Shown: piece by piece, positions 23,714-34,600 of the stretch | Layout: every line of letters begins with the position of its first letter | Numbering within the stretch: the stretch's first letter is position 1 | NCBI RefSeq assembly: GCF_000006405.1 | Contig: NW_003205389.1 | Location: 22,186-86,185, forward strand | Reading direction: 5' to 3' | DNA length: 64,000 bases | Source of the DNA: Perkinsus marinus ATCC 50983 | Lineage: Eukaryota > Perkinsozoa > Perkinsida > Perkinsidae | Notes under the pieces: generated by a model | Told to the model about the DNA's origin: nothing | Database searches by the model: none | What the model saw: the letters and a program-made list of their open reading frames with translations, nothing else | Made by a program: the position numbers and the translations under genes

Positions 23714-24484
23714 TTAGACCTGATGGTATTCGTATCGTGGACCATCGTCTTCATCGTCAGTATCAGGAAAATGCCGCCTCTGGGTATCGAACTCGGGTCG
23801 TTCATAATTACCACCGCCACCTATGCTGACCGCTGACCCAGAGCGTCGTCTTCGATCAAGTGAGCTGTTGAGATAGTAGACTCTTTGGGAACCCGGTGGG
23901 GACAACAATAAGGGTGGACTCCTGCTGGGCCGCTGCTGTTGATAACCCTTAGAAGCGCGAGATGATGCGTTCGGCCTCACAGACAGAGGGGATACACCCA
24001 TGTGGTAATTGAGCTCAGCCTGTCTCACAGACCAAGCCAACACTGGCGGTACTGTGCTCCTAGACAGTGTTATCAACGACGATGATGAGAGAGCAATAGT
24101 CAATACTACCGTGGGAGAGGCTGTGCTGCTAACCGAGGTACTCGGGAGGACGATCCTTCTTCCGTATTACACTGGGCCCTACTACTCGGAAATATACCAT
24201 CTGACGACGATAACCCCATCGAGTAAGCATGATTCGGCGATAACGTTCTACTATTATTCATCGTGGTCAGTCACGTTATTCAGAAAACTAATGCCCTAGC
24301 CCAAAGTTCTCTCATCGTGATTCCCAGTGATACTACTGTTATTATCCACATCCGCCCTATGGAGGTCCTCTGCCGGGTCGGCTGGGTGCTCCCATGCAGT
24401 AGCAGTACATACTTCATCATTATACCGCTGTTCAGTTGTCTGCTGAGTGCTGCATGGTAACGCCGATGGAGAACCAGGAGACAT
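23714..24484 (-). CDS. hypothetical Ser/Arg-rich protein, two or more exons
   Basis: A 3' exon (about 23714-24062) is joined over a 49-nt intron to an upstream exon containing MGLSSSDGIFPSSRAQ and ending QPLPR. The 3' exon reads AWSVRQAELNYHMGVSPLS, RSPPLLLSPPGSQRVYYL, SAVSIGGGGNYERPE and ends in an acidic patch (DTDDEDDGPRYEYHQV). A possible first exon (24296-24484) starts MSPGSPSALPCSTQQTTEQR, but the link is not clean. Composition suggests a disordered regulatory protein. It lies immediately upstream of the poly(A) polymerase gene on the same strand. Confidence 0.45.
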
Positions 24485-25178
24485 TGTGGTGGAAGAGCGA
24501 CAGAGGAGGGGATCTTACGTTCTAATTCCTTGCATTTCGTGCATTTAGGGAATTTAATTCGTCACCCCACGAAATTCTAATCTTGCGCGGCCTAAATCTC
24601 CATCTGTTCGTGTTTTCTTGGTGGAAACAGAATCATACACGTTTGACATGGTACATTTTACGATTCACATGTGAAACGATCATCAACCTTAACCAGTCAA
24701 ACAAATAAACAGAGCCCGCGAATAGATGGGCGGAACAATGGTACGTAGTATTAGCTATACTACAGTGCGAAGGTTTAGGAATTCACCATCAACCACGATG
24801 AACCACGATCTGCTCGTGCTGAATGTTGCCTTACACGAAGCTTGTGGAGTGTTGACCGTGCTGGCTCATTTTGCTTACCCTCTGCCACTCGGTAGTTTCT
24901 GATTGTCTGCATCGCGACGTGCAATTCTCAACTGTGTGAGGATGGCTGTCCGATGGCCACAGATGAAGTCGGCAGGGCGGGACGAGTTGAGTTAACGAGT
25001 TTTGGTTGTGAAGCTGCGATCGGGCCTGTGTTTGGCGGGCAAAGAAAAAAGTCTGGGCAAACTTTGCCCAGACTTTATTCTTTCCTATTCGCTCATCGAA
25101 TTTCGTTGCTTTTTTGGGGAGCTGTCGTTGAGCCTCCCGCAACCACTGGAGTTGGCGATTGTATGTTTAAGGGTGATC
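24485..25178. other. intergenic, contains a 29-nt perfect palindrome
   Basis: No convincing gene. Overlapping open frames at 24831-25189 on both strands have no recognisable content. The palindrome at 25048-25076 is listed separately. Confidence 0.4.
25048..25076. repeat. perfect palindrome, 14-bp arms, 1-nt centre
   Basis: AAAGTCTGGGCAAA, centre C, then its exact reverse complement. It could form a very stable hairpin. A second, smaller inverted repeat (ATGAGCGAT with its reverse complement) lies at about 25179-25202. Confidence 0.95.
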
Positions 25179-25744
25179 ATGAGCGATAATTCATCGCTCA
25201 TTGTCGTTGCTGAAAGAGTATCTTCGATTCTATCTCGCCTGCCCATTCAAACCAGAGTTACTACCGCTCAAATAGGCGTCAGAAAGGTGTGAACTCTCCT
25301 GACATGGAAGTGTAGGAGAGGAATCACGAGATGGTAGAGAACAATCACCAACAAGAACCCCCTAGCCAGCAGATGCCCTATTGTTGACACTGCGCTACCT
25401 TCACGTGGCTCACGTGTGGCGGTAACGATACGTACCTTCATAGGTTTTCTGGGTCGAGAGAGTTGGGTGGGAGGCACCAGACACTTCCTTAACTGTATCA
25501 TAACAGCGTACACTGCAGCATACGGCTACGTCATCGTGCATGAGGGCGGTTGATCATGGGCCTCTCTTATTGACCCATCAAGAATGATGAATCTCAACTT
25601 AGGCGGAAGGCTGATAGGGGCTCACAGAATGCCTGGCAGACCAAGAAAACCGCTTTGGCTGAGCTGTTCAAGGCCGTACCAGATACGGATGGTCCCGACA
25701 TTGGCTCGTCTAGCGTATGTAAAGGCATCAGGGAGGAGTTCTGA
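25179..25744 (+). CDS. hypothetical two-or-more-exon protein
   Basis: First exon MSDNSSLIVVAERVSSILSR to GVRK ends in a GTGTGAAC donor near 25289. A later exon (about 25583-25744) reads DESQLRRKADRGSQNAWQTK and LAELFKAVPDTDGPDI and ends in TGA. The region between is poorly resolved. The exon end overlaps inverted repeats (about 25732-25752 and 25774-25812), which may confuse the gene end. No family recognised. Confidence 0.35.
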
Positions 25745-26184
25745 GAACTCCAGGGAGGAGGATCTTCTTGACGAGGCCAGTGTGGGAGAACTCACTTCTC
25801 GCACACTGGCCTTGTCTTTCCTGGCCTGGCCTAGTTCGCTAATAGTCCCAATAGAGTTCCTACTGTAACCTATTAGATTAAACCTAATGCTCACTAATCA
25901 ATGATGACTTCCGATACAGTAACACCTATCCAGTGAAAGTCATAACTTTATTGCCCGCCATTTCACCATCAACAGACTCCTCACCCTTTCTCTTCCTTCA
26001 CCAAGTCAGACGACCTTTACTATCTACACGGCAACCTTTCCTGTAGTTCCAACTATACCAACTCAACTCAGCTTATCTCATAAGCAACCAAACTCTAGTG
26101 TCTCAGACATTAACGGATACACTAAGCGCCTTTTTAAGCACCCATATGCATATCTACAGTCCGAAGGCAGTTAGTTAAGTAGGA

Positions 26185-26534
26185 TTATGCCTGGACTAAC
26201 GTTTTGAACTCTCCACTCTTCACCTTGGCCACGGTGTCATCACCGCCTCCAATGAATTTACCATTTACAAACACACGAGGTACCTGTAAGAAGAAGCATC
26301 AACTACACAAGCTGAGGCGGAAGGAGAGCTTACACTGCGAGCACCAGTGAGCTGACCTAAGTAGTCTTGAATGTCAGAGCAGTCTTCACGTTCATCGAGC
26401 TCGATAACCTTAGGAGTAACGTCGATTGAAGCGAAGGCCTCCTTTGCCTTCTTGCAGTGAGGACAGTAGGATTTGCCAAACAGTACAACCTTGTTGGTCG
26501 CGATCTCGTTATCAACGAAGCTTTTGACAGACAT
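26185..26534 (-). CDS. dithiol glutaredoxin (CPHC)
   Basis: Small thiol oxidoreductase that reduces disulfides with glutathione. Start at MSVKSFVDNEIATNK; the 21 residues in frame upstream do not look like a targeting signal. Exon 1 has the active site GKSYCPHCKKAKEAF. Exon 2, after a 50-nt intron (26284-26333), has the conserved VPRVFVNGKFIGGGDDT, which includes the cis-Pro and GG-D glutathione-binding elements. It ends KTLVQA. Total about 99 residues, normal for a class I cytosolic glutaredoxin. CPHC differs slightly from the common CPYC, but both Cys are present, so activity is expected. Confidence 0.93.
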
Positions 26535-27234
26535 ATCTCTTAAAACGGTCTTATATAATAACTGAATTCGAAGGAGTCTCCAAATCTGACACACCACAGA
26601 ACATGCGAAAACTAAGTGAACCCACTAGCGTATGATATCCCCTGCGTGTTGATGCTGAGCTAAAGCACAAATTAGACAGTTCCTCGAGGAATTCCCTGCG
26701 CAAGAAAGGCGCGATTACACAATATTCTACTCTAAAGGGCGAACCTGCCTCGTTATACCATTTTGTTACTACAGAAAGCATACCCAAATAAACGTCAGTG
26801 GCTTATCACAGAGCCATATACATATTTAGCAGCGCACACTGTGATCGTGGCGTTGCATCAACAGAGACAAGCCTGTGCCGATATGGCTGAGCTCCTTCTC
26901 AGTGTACGAGATCGTTGATCGGGACGATCCACGATAAATGCGGGGTTGGCTGCATAGATAAGGTCGCGGCTGGTGAAGCTCACTCGGATCTAACAGTACC
27001 GAATGCAATACGGGTGACAGCTGCGAATCTCAACACGCAAGCAACAGCCTTCGGAGAAATGGTCAAGATAGCAAGATCGTTTTAAAGAGCTAGGCGTGGG
27101 CTTAGGTTGGGTAATCGACGAGTTTGTCGGCAGGGGTCAATCGCAAATTCCTTTTCTTTCAGAGTTGAAAGTTTATCGTACTTGCGTCCCCATCGGGATA
27201 TTATTATTCCCCATCGTCTTCATCGGTGCTGTTT
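26535..27234. other. intergenic, no clear gene
   Basis: No splice-consistent coding except possibly near 27160-27225, where an open frame (VPIGILLFPIVFIGAVYG) resembles a signal peptide for the following RRxGRF protein. Confidence 0.35.
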
Positions 27235-27624
27235 ATGGCCCAGACTCGCTGTTGTAGTGTTGGTTTTAGTAGAGCTCCTACTACTGCTTCCACATCGTCT
27301 TCCTATCGGAGAGGTCGCTTCAACCTCGATCCCGTGGTGAGTCTTTCGCCGTTAGACGCGAGTGGTCTATCGGCTGCCATTCTTTATAAGGACGATGACG
27401 TCATTGTTGGCTGTAAGGAGCCGCCTACTATTCCCCAAGTACGCCGTATAGGCCGCTTCGAGTGTGCTGACGCTGAGCGTGAGGATGCCCCTGAGCTACT
27501 CCAACGTAGACGTGTCGGTCGATTCGAGGTCACGACTTGGTCGTCAGCGTGTGTGGTATCAAGATGCGAGGATTCATTCGTGAACGGTGGAGAAGTCGTG
27601 ATAAAGCGACCTTCTTTTCCCTAG
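27235..27624 (+). CDS. RRxGRF-motif protein, copy 1 (probably secreted)
   Basis: About 129 residues from the ATG at 27235. Three Arg-rich GRF motifs occur in order: YRRGRFNL, VRRIGRFEC and RRRVGRFEV. The last contains R-F-x-V, the known docking consensus for SPAK/OSR1-type kinases; that link is inference. Just upstream, a hydrophobic open frame (PIGILLFPIVFIGAVYG, about 27185-27235) would make a signal peptide if spliced, but I could not find a phase-correct junction. It is clearly paralogous to the gene at 29141-29704 (same motif order, similar spacing, shared S-C-V-S near the end). Confidence 0.6.
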   Translation: MAQTRCCSVGFSRAPTTASTSSSYRRGRFNLDPVVSLSPLDASGLSAAILYKDDDVIVGCKEPPTIPQVRRIGRFECADAEREDAPELLQRRRVGRFEVTTWSSACVVSRCEDSFVNGGEVVIKRPSFP

Positions 27625-28046
27625 CTTTATATATCCTTTCATCTAATTCACTGGCCTGCTTCAGCTATATGCTCGCGGACATAGATGATTTAGTTCTCTA
27701 TCGTTGATCGATTCGATACCGTTAACACCCGTCTTGCCTGTGGTATTGTCATTTACCCGTAACAGTTCTACCAGTTGACAATTCCGTGTGTATGTCTACC
27801 GTACCTTGCGGTAGTCTTCTCTTCTCCTTCGTCTTTCATATATACTAGAACTTGAAGTTCTGAACTTCGAGGTGTTCCAAGTATTGAAGTACCTGATGGT
27901 TGATCAGTGAGCTCTGCTTGCTTTAGTCAATACATTATTTCTAGATGAATATTATCGTACACTTGGTTCGAGGGACGCATATATGTGATAGCTTGCTCTC
28001 GTAAAAATAGCCTAATCTATAGTAGTATGTATGCTTCCTGTTATTG
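27625..28046. other. intergenic
   Basis: No gene seen. Confidence 0.4.
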
Positions 28047-28406
28047 CTAGCATTCCGATAAGGCAGCTAGCGCTATAGATTCGCAAATCAAGTCAAAATA
28101 AGAGGGGTAGATCCGGAGCTCACACGAGTTTATGCACTGATTTCTGGTAGTACTGCGATAACTCTTGAGTCTGTGAAAGTAATGTATGGGAACGAACTTT
28201 GTTCCCGCACATCTATGAATCACACCGTTTTTGTCCCTGAACTTGCCAGAGGGAGTATGGCGGGGGAGAGTTGCCTCGGTCAGTTGACTAGGAAAGGTTT
28301 GTGTCGCGACACTGCTCTGTTCTCCCAGTGCAACTTTGGCCGATCCTGTTATTCTCACTGAGCCTCGATATGTAGCAGTGTAGTTCATACCTTCTTGAAA
28401 AAGCAT
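28047..28406 (-). CDS. possible hypothetical ORF
   Basis: A 120-codon open frame from ATG (MLFQEGMNYTATYRGSVRIT) without introns, but the opposite strand is also partly open (28173-28361, Cys-rich). No family recognised. It lies just before the 58-bp tandem array. Could be an exon of a decayed secreted-protein gene. Confidence 0.2.
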   Translation of the reverse strand: MLFQEGMNYTATYRGSVRITGSAKVALGEQSSVATQTFPSQLTEATLPRHTPSGKFRDKNGVIHRCAGTKFVPIHYFHRLKSYRSTTRNQCINSCELRIYPSYFDLICESIALAALSEC

Positions 28407-28481
28407 ATCCTCCCTCAAACGGAATTTGTCCTTCGACTCACAGCGAAATTAATTCCCTCATTACATCCAGCCTGTGTGTCT

Positions 28482-29075
28482 GTGGAATTGATCATCGTAG
28501 TAGGAAATAGTTTTTGAGATGGCATAGCTGCCCCATGTAGAGGAATTGATCATCGTAATAGGGCATAGTTTTTGAGATGGCATAGTTGCCCCATCCAGAG
28601 GAATTGATCATCGTAGGAGGGCATAGTTTTTGAGATGGCATAGCTGCCCCATGCAGAGGAATTGATCATCGTAGTAGGGCATAGTTTTTGAGAAGGCATA
28701 GTTGCCCCATGCAGAGGAATTGATCATCGTAGTAGGGCATAGTTTTTGAGATGGCATAGCTGCCCCATCCAGAGGAATTGATCATCGTAGTAGGGCATAG
28801 TTTTTGAGATGGCATAGCTGCCCCATCAAGAGGAATTTACCATCGTAGTAGAGCATAGTTTTCGAGATGGCATAGCTACCCCATCAAGAGGAATTGATCA
28901 TCGTAGTAGGGCATAGTTTTTAAGATGGCATAGCGGCCCCATCCAGAGGAATTGATCATCGTAGTAGGGCATAGTTTTTGAGATGGCATAGTTGCCCCGT
29001 CCAGAGGAACTGATCATCGTAGTAGGGCATAGTTTTTGAGATGGCATAGCTGCCCCATCCAGAGGAACTGATCAT
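28482..29075 (+). repeat. 58-bp tandem repeat, about 10 copies
   Basis: Unit begins GAGGAATTGATCATCGTAGT and includes GGGCATAGTTTTTGAGATGG. Consecutive starts at 28482 and 28540 give the 58-bp period. Units differ by point changes only. It ends 66 bp before the open frame of RRxGRF copy 2, so it occupies the likely promoter side of that gene. Confidence 0.95.
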
Positions 29076-29140
29076 GGATCGATCCTGATCGTCACCGAAT
29101 TGATCCTATCCTGAACTCTACAGTCGAATCTTCAACGGAG

Positions 29141-29704
29141 TTGTGTGTGATCCAAGTTGGAGCACTCCCATGTTGGACTAAATTATTCCGCGCTCATGCG
29201 GTTTTAGTGGGAGCGCAAGATTCCAAGATTTCTCCTCGGAAATCGTACGCGGGCGTACAACGTACCGAGTTGGCTATTTGTGCTCTCAGCGTATACTTTT
29301 TATTACTTATCTCACCACTTATAGCCTGGTCGGTGCCTTGCATGGTCGTCGAGAGTTCTCCTACTGACAATGGGCGACGTCAGCCGCCCGAAGATTCTCA
29401 TGTTCGGAGGGGTAGGTTCAGCCTGGGTCCTCTGCTCATGCTCACGGATAGTGAGGCCAATACTCTAAGAAGTGCTACCTTGCGAAAGGCCACTGACTCC
29501 GAGCTGCCATCCAGCGATGCTCGTCCAAAAGTCCGTCGGGTGGGGAGGTTCGAGTGCGAAGCCGCTGACTCCTCCGATATCATCAAGAGGAGGAGGGTTG
29601 GGCGGTTCGATGTCGTCACTGTACCTTCTGCATGTACGGTCTCGAGGACCGACGATCCATCACAGATGGCTCTGGCAGTTCTCCGTCATGAACCCAGCAC
29701 CTGA
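29141..29704 (+). CDS. RRxGRF-motif protein, copy 2 (signal peptide present)
   Basis: Open frame whose useful part starts near ELAICALSVYFLLLISPL, a good signal or anchor segment, then VPCMVVESSPTDNGRR. Three motifs follow: VRRGRFSL, VRRVGRFEC and KRRRVGRFDV, then SACTVSRTDDPSQMAL before the stop. Spacing and flanks match the gene at 27235-27624, so these are recent or conserved duplicates. No in-frame ATG precedes the signal segment, so the 5' end is probably an unseen exon. The tenfold 58-bp array lies directly upstream. The function is not known. The R-F-[ED]-V cores resemble kinase docking sites, but a secreted location would argue against a cytosolic partner. Confidence 0.6.
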   Translation: MCVIQVGALPCWTKLFRAHAVLVGAQDSKISPRKSYAGVQRTELAICALSVYFLLLISPLIAWSVPCMVVESSPTDNGRRQPPEDSHVRRGRFSLGPLLMLTDSEANTLRSATLRKATDSELPSSDARPKVRRVGRFECEAADSSDIIKRRRVGRFDVVTVPSACTVSRTDDPSQMALAVLRHEPST

Positions 29705-30277
29705 GCCTCTACTATATACTGCTATCATATGTGACAGTTTTTAACATATCTATTTACTGCCTGAGATGTGCTTACGATTGCGATCTCTAGCTAATGACTT
29801 CCGATGGCCCCTGTTACCTGCAGGTCGCGAGTACAGTTCTCTACAATATACTGTGCTCGCAAGGGAAGCTGGGAAGCTCATGACCTCTATTCTGTCGTCT
29901 GAGGCTTGTTTCTGTAGTCGGGTTGCTGTGTGCGACGAATTGTTTTTCTATCGAAGAATGTTCTGCCAAGGTCCATTTTCTTTACTTGGTTATGGTGTGT
30001 CTCTTTCGTCGCGCTGCTTTTGCATTCCTATTTGGATGTGATGGTCTCAAGTTTTCTTCAATTTTGGTGTATCTGTCTGTAGTACATCCGAGGACGGCGT
30101 CCTTATCACATTCCTTAGCGAGTACTGTACGACCGATTACTGCGTTAATATCAGTCCGATTTTGTTGTCTAAAGTATGTGTGGTGTTGAACTTAATCTAT
30201 ATGGGTGTACAGATGGTTTATTTGATGTATGTTATCACTACATGTCAGGGCCAGCATGAGCCCCTTCTGTGGATGAG
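29705..30277. other. intergenic, no clear gene
   Basis: Open frames around 29766-30189 lack any recognisable feature. Confidence 0.35.
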
Positions 30278-30572
30278 CCAGTACGACTAACCTGTATGCT
30301 TGTTAGGGTATAGGGGTCTGTGGTGAAATCATCGTCACTGATCTGCTCAGGACAGTTAGGGTCTATAATGTAAGAGATAATTGAGGTAAAAGGACATTTC
30401 ATTTACTCACGTGAGTACTTGGGGAAGAGTCGGCTAGTGAGATCATTGATTGCCGTAGGGATTTTGAAGTTGTAGGCTGTCTAGGTAGATGCTCTAGACA
30501 GGTGCATGAGTTCCATTGGCGATACTGTGGCACTACCAGTAGCAGGAGAGCTATGAGTGGTGACCGTTCCAT
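30278..30572 (-). CDS. candidate secreted protein, two exons
   Basis: MERSPLIALLLLVVPQYRQW is a convincing signal peptide, followed by SCTCLEHLPRQ and a Ser-rich stretch up to a GTGAGTAAA donor (about 30409). On the other side of the putative intron, an open frame reads DPNCPEQISDDDFTTDPYTL and TGSSTEGAHAGPDM before a TAG. The obvious donor and acceptor do not give matching phases, so either the junction or the start is wrong. Function unknown. Confidence 0.4.
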
Positions 30573-31193
30573 TAAAATTCGCACATGATCGTTCCACGTG
30601 TTAATACTAACTGTCTCGTTACTCGCACTGTGTTTGGTTACCACAAGGAATCGTCATTGGTGTATGTTCTCTCACAGTTCACTTTGTACCGCACCTCTAG
30701 GTCCTCTAGTGCTCTCCTCAGTCGTAGAGCGCTGCCTATAGTAACCACCACTCGCACAACACTTCATTACAGCAACTCGGATTGCTGTTCACTTAAAACT
30801 GGGTAGTGGTCCGAAGCATGAACTGTCATCAACGAGAGTATTTGTTCAGGCGACCTTCCACCTACTACAGCGCACTTCTCGCTAGTATTGGCTTCTGAGT
30901 GTCGAGCCAACGGGGCCTACAGCGATCTAAATTATACCCTTCTATTATTCGCTCAGTGCTGTTGACAGTTTCTGAGCCATATTGACCTTTGAATAGTCCA
31001 GGAGTCCTTCCTTTGCAGTAGCAGCAGCAGGAGGTAGGATGGGTTCATGTCATGTAGTTTTTGTCCAACGTGCTATTCAGATCAAACAACCATCGAGATA
31101 TGTCATTGGAGAAGAGAGGGAATCACCAAGCAGGTCCGTCCGAGGTCGAGACAAGTAAGGATTCTTTACATCTTCTCTAATCGAAGCATCTTC

Positions 31194-32163
31194 ATGGTGA
31201 CAGCTCGTCGTGTCACCAACTCGGTCAGCAGTGAGCCAAGTACTACTGGTAGCGGCAACAATGGTGTTACACCTGTCGAAGTGTCACCGCCGACTACTCG
31301 TTCGTGGGGCACCAAGAGTCAGAGAAGAGAGTGTGCTAGGATGGCAGAGATCTACAAACGCTGTAGCAGAGGTATGCCTATTGCTTGTCTCGAGATTCAT
31401 ATCGGTAGATGAAGCTGGCACGAAGAGTGTTGTTGAGTGGGACAGACCCCCAGTTGGCACCTACAACTGTTTGATATCTCCACGTGGACCTACACTGATC
31501 GCTGCCGGGAAAAGCGGTCGTTTCAGGGTGAGCAGTATGATTGGTTTCGAACATATTTTGGAGCATCGTTACATGTCAGATGGTCATCTGCGAGGCCCCC
31601 ACTGGGGACAATGCTCATTCCCTTGCATTATACCTCAAGAGACGCTTTGGCGTTACAGAGCTTGTACGATTCGTCTAGGCGGCGGGGAATGAGGTTCACC
31701 TGTAGGTCCGGGTTTCAAGTGATAACGATGCTCGCTATCCTCGAGAGGCTTTCGAAGACCTCAGTATTGGCGTTCATGACCTGGTGAGTCTTTTCGTATT
31801 GTATCGCCTTGACTCGTTCACATCAGCCCTTTGCTGATGGATCTGCTCCACCCGACGATGTAGTGGAGGCCTTTCTTGAGATTCTTGACTCATCTTTATA
31901 TCACAAGAGGAATATGGAGGACAACTGCTCTCCGCCGTGTGTAGCCATTCACTGCATTTCCGGGCTTGGGAGGTCCCCGGCTATGGTCGCATTGGGGCTC
32001 ATCGAAAGGGAGAAGATGGAACCTTCCGAAGCCGTACGTGTATGCCTATATGAAACTAGTCGTTGTATCTCCACCTTAGATTTTCCTGGTCCGTAAGCTG
32101 CGTAACGCTAGATGCTTCACGAAGGAACAATCTGCTTACTTGCTTAACTACGTCCCGATGTAA
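31194..32163 (+). CDS. PRL (PTP4A)-type protein tyrosine phosphatase
   Basis: Dual-specificity-like phosphatase. The N-terminal extension (MVTARRVTNSVSSEPSTT) is spliced to VVEWDRPPVGTYNCL, then across an intron to MVICEAPTGDNAHSLALYLK and FGVTEL. A 43-nt intron leads to VRVSSDNDARYPREAFEDLS. The next exon has the general-acid loop PFADGSAPP and the P-loop HCISGLGRSP, matching PRL HCxxGLGRxP. The last exon gives LVRKLRNARCFTKEQSAYLL and ends NYVPM plus TAA (32161). All junctions in the catalytic part keep frame. Unlike animal PRLs there is no C-terminal CAAX prenylation motif, and there is a roughly 95-residue N-terminal extension. Confidence 0.88.
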
Positions 32164-34600
32164 GCAATCAACGCTCTTCAGTTACGGTAGAGGTGACGTT
32201 TGTTATCAGGCATAAGAAGAGGAATCAGCTTCTGGCTTGTCTGCGCTCCCTGTTCACTAGGAGACCAGTGAAGGGGTTGAGTGCCGAGGCAAGCCCTGGC
32301 ATCAATCTGACCAGAGCGGATACCTCCGCATTGATCAGCCAATAGATCTGTCGATGCCACACGCACGGTCGTTAATGTTGTAGAAGTTGCCCAGAAGAAG
32401 TTGTTATGGAAATGACGACGAGTTAATGAGCGTTTAGCGTTGCGTAACAGTGGTCACTGGTGGAGGAAGTCATAAAATTATAATTTTTGCTGTTCCGTAA
32501 TCTTGCAGCGTCAACTCGTCACAAATTGGCCCGCTCACGGGTTAGGGTAATATTGCGATTCACCTAGCCCGTGGGTAAGCCGTTATCTACCCTTTCCTGA
32601 CAGTAGACGGATCCGCTGACTAGCGCTATATATCTCGTCTTCCCGCCATTCATGTGACTGTTAACTTGCTAAGACCTCGAGTCATATCAGTCTCATCTCG
32701 TTCCTATGACACGACGTTGTCACTATTTACTTGAGTAAACTGAGCCAAGGTGTTCTTAAGGATACCCACAGAGCTTTTGCTCAAGTTGATCGAAAGTGAG
32801 AGTGTTCATTCAAGTAGAAAGCTCAAACCTGTAAACTGCTCCCATTTCACACCCTCCCAACACGACAAATAACAGCATCAACAACATCATAAAGTTGAGT
32901 TATTATCAAAATGACTAGCATGCGAGTCCTTATACATAAGTTTAGAAGTCAACGGGGAGCAGTAGTTGCGTTGAAGGGATTATTACGGAAAGCTGTAACA
33001 TATCTGCGCCAATCTATGCTCCACAACGAGAGCAGCACTGACCTTACTTATCAACATACTCAGTCACATCACATTTACCCTTACTGTATCTCCACTTCGA
33101 AGGGTTCAACGTCTTCATATGGTGGACACTGCAGATGAACAACGCCTCTATCATGAAAGCTCTACAACTGGTCCTCACGTGGATCTGGGCAGATCTTTAG
33201 CGGCGTTGGCTGTCGGAGCGAACTCGACTGCTGGGGCACTGCCATCCTTATCTGTGGCCTTCTGACAAGCCTTTCGTTTGAGTTGCTGAGCTCTGCACAA
33301 TAGAGTGTTGCAACGTTGAGGGCCTATGGCTAGCCTGGTGACTATCTTCCGGGCTAATGCATCTCGCGTTCAGTCAGTTCTAGTCTAGAACGTTATTATA
33401 CATATCAGAAAACCCATCATAGTTACTGACCACAGACTACGTCATCTACTGCATACCATATACACAGTACTACTCCGCCGATAGATTTCCGAACGGTGTT
33501 GTACGCCATAAACTCCTATGCAACCAAACGTTTGTAGCGTTAGTATCACTACCTGACGCCTATGAGCCAGCCTATCTCTTGCTGACTCGTCTCTGGTTCA
33601 CTCAGCCGCTCAGCAGGGACTCTACCACGGTGCCTTATGACCTGTATCTCATAGGAGCCCTCATCCACCTTAGTTGTTTCCAACTGTCAACGACACAGCG
33701 TCAACTACACCATGTACACGATAATCTCACCCGTTCCTGCGGCGTTTGAACCTGGACCTTCTCAGCGACAGTAGTGACTACAGGGGGTAGAGGTCTGGTG
33801 TGGTTCATTTGGAAGGTCAGGTACGGTCGGCTGTGCCTAGAGGGAACGACTAGTCCGGAAGGGCGCAGGGGTGCGTCCCTTTATGTTGTGTTTTACCGCA
33901 GTTCTGTTGCAATCACTTCATTCCATATTTTCTCTTGTCGCACACGAGCCTTCTGATTGTAGAACGACTGGCTCTCGTCCGGCATTGATAGGAAGACGCG
34001 AAGGAGTGGTATTGGCGACACGGTCCAGAAATGAATCGTCACTGCGCCACAAAACTCGTAGCTGGAAAGTGCGCACTTTAGCCGCCGCTCGAAACCACAC
34101 CTTCGACTCTTCCCTTCTCAGTTATAGTAAGTGTATCTTCACATGCTAACAAATATTTGTACCACTCCATCTGCAAATGTGTCTCAATTGTGATCAGTGG
34201 TACTTTGGAATAGCACTACATGACATACTGGGCAAATTCAGAAGGTAGTAGTGGGAGACGTGGCCTCACTAGTGGCGTATACAGGGAGCTGTAGACTGCG
34301 TTCACTATTCGATTCACCCGCTACTTTTGATGATCATCATAATCTTGCACTACCGTGCCCCCCCCCCCCCCCCTGAATGCACTTGTCTATGACCATGACA
34401 GCGTAGTAGTGCAGAAGAGCCTTAGCGTTATATAGGCTGCCGAACAGCGTATGAACTCTATTGTAGGAATCATATCAGCAGTGGACCCAAGGCTCGGAGC
34501 CGTCTCGAGAAGGATAAACGTAATAGGGAGGGGATTGCGTTATCGTCAACCACTCCTGCTGCTGATTTAACTTGAAAATGAAGGAGAAACGATTCAAAGC
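32164..34600. other. 2.4-kb gene-poor region
   Basis: No convincing coding on either strand; the short ORFs (32911-33138, 33774-34149) lack features. It contains a 16-nt poly-C run (34358-34373) and an imperfect inverted CACGGGTTAG motif (about 32536-32574). Confidence 0.45.
34358..34373 (+). repeat. poly-C tract (16 C)
   Basis: Sixteen consecutive C, the only long homopolymer in the window. The complement could form a G-quadruplex. Length may vary or be miscalled. Confidence 0.95.

Noticed and set aside
23760-23840. second tRNA-like or SINE-like match (minus strand GAGTTCGATACCC)
   Set aside because: Inside the last exon of the Ser/Arg-rich minus-strand gene, with no cloverleaf.
28482-29075. 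CRISPR-like array
   Set aside because: Units are contiguous 58-bp tandem copies without unique spacers, in a eukaryotic context.
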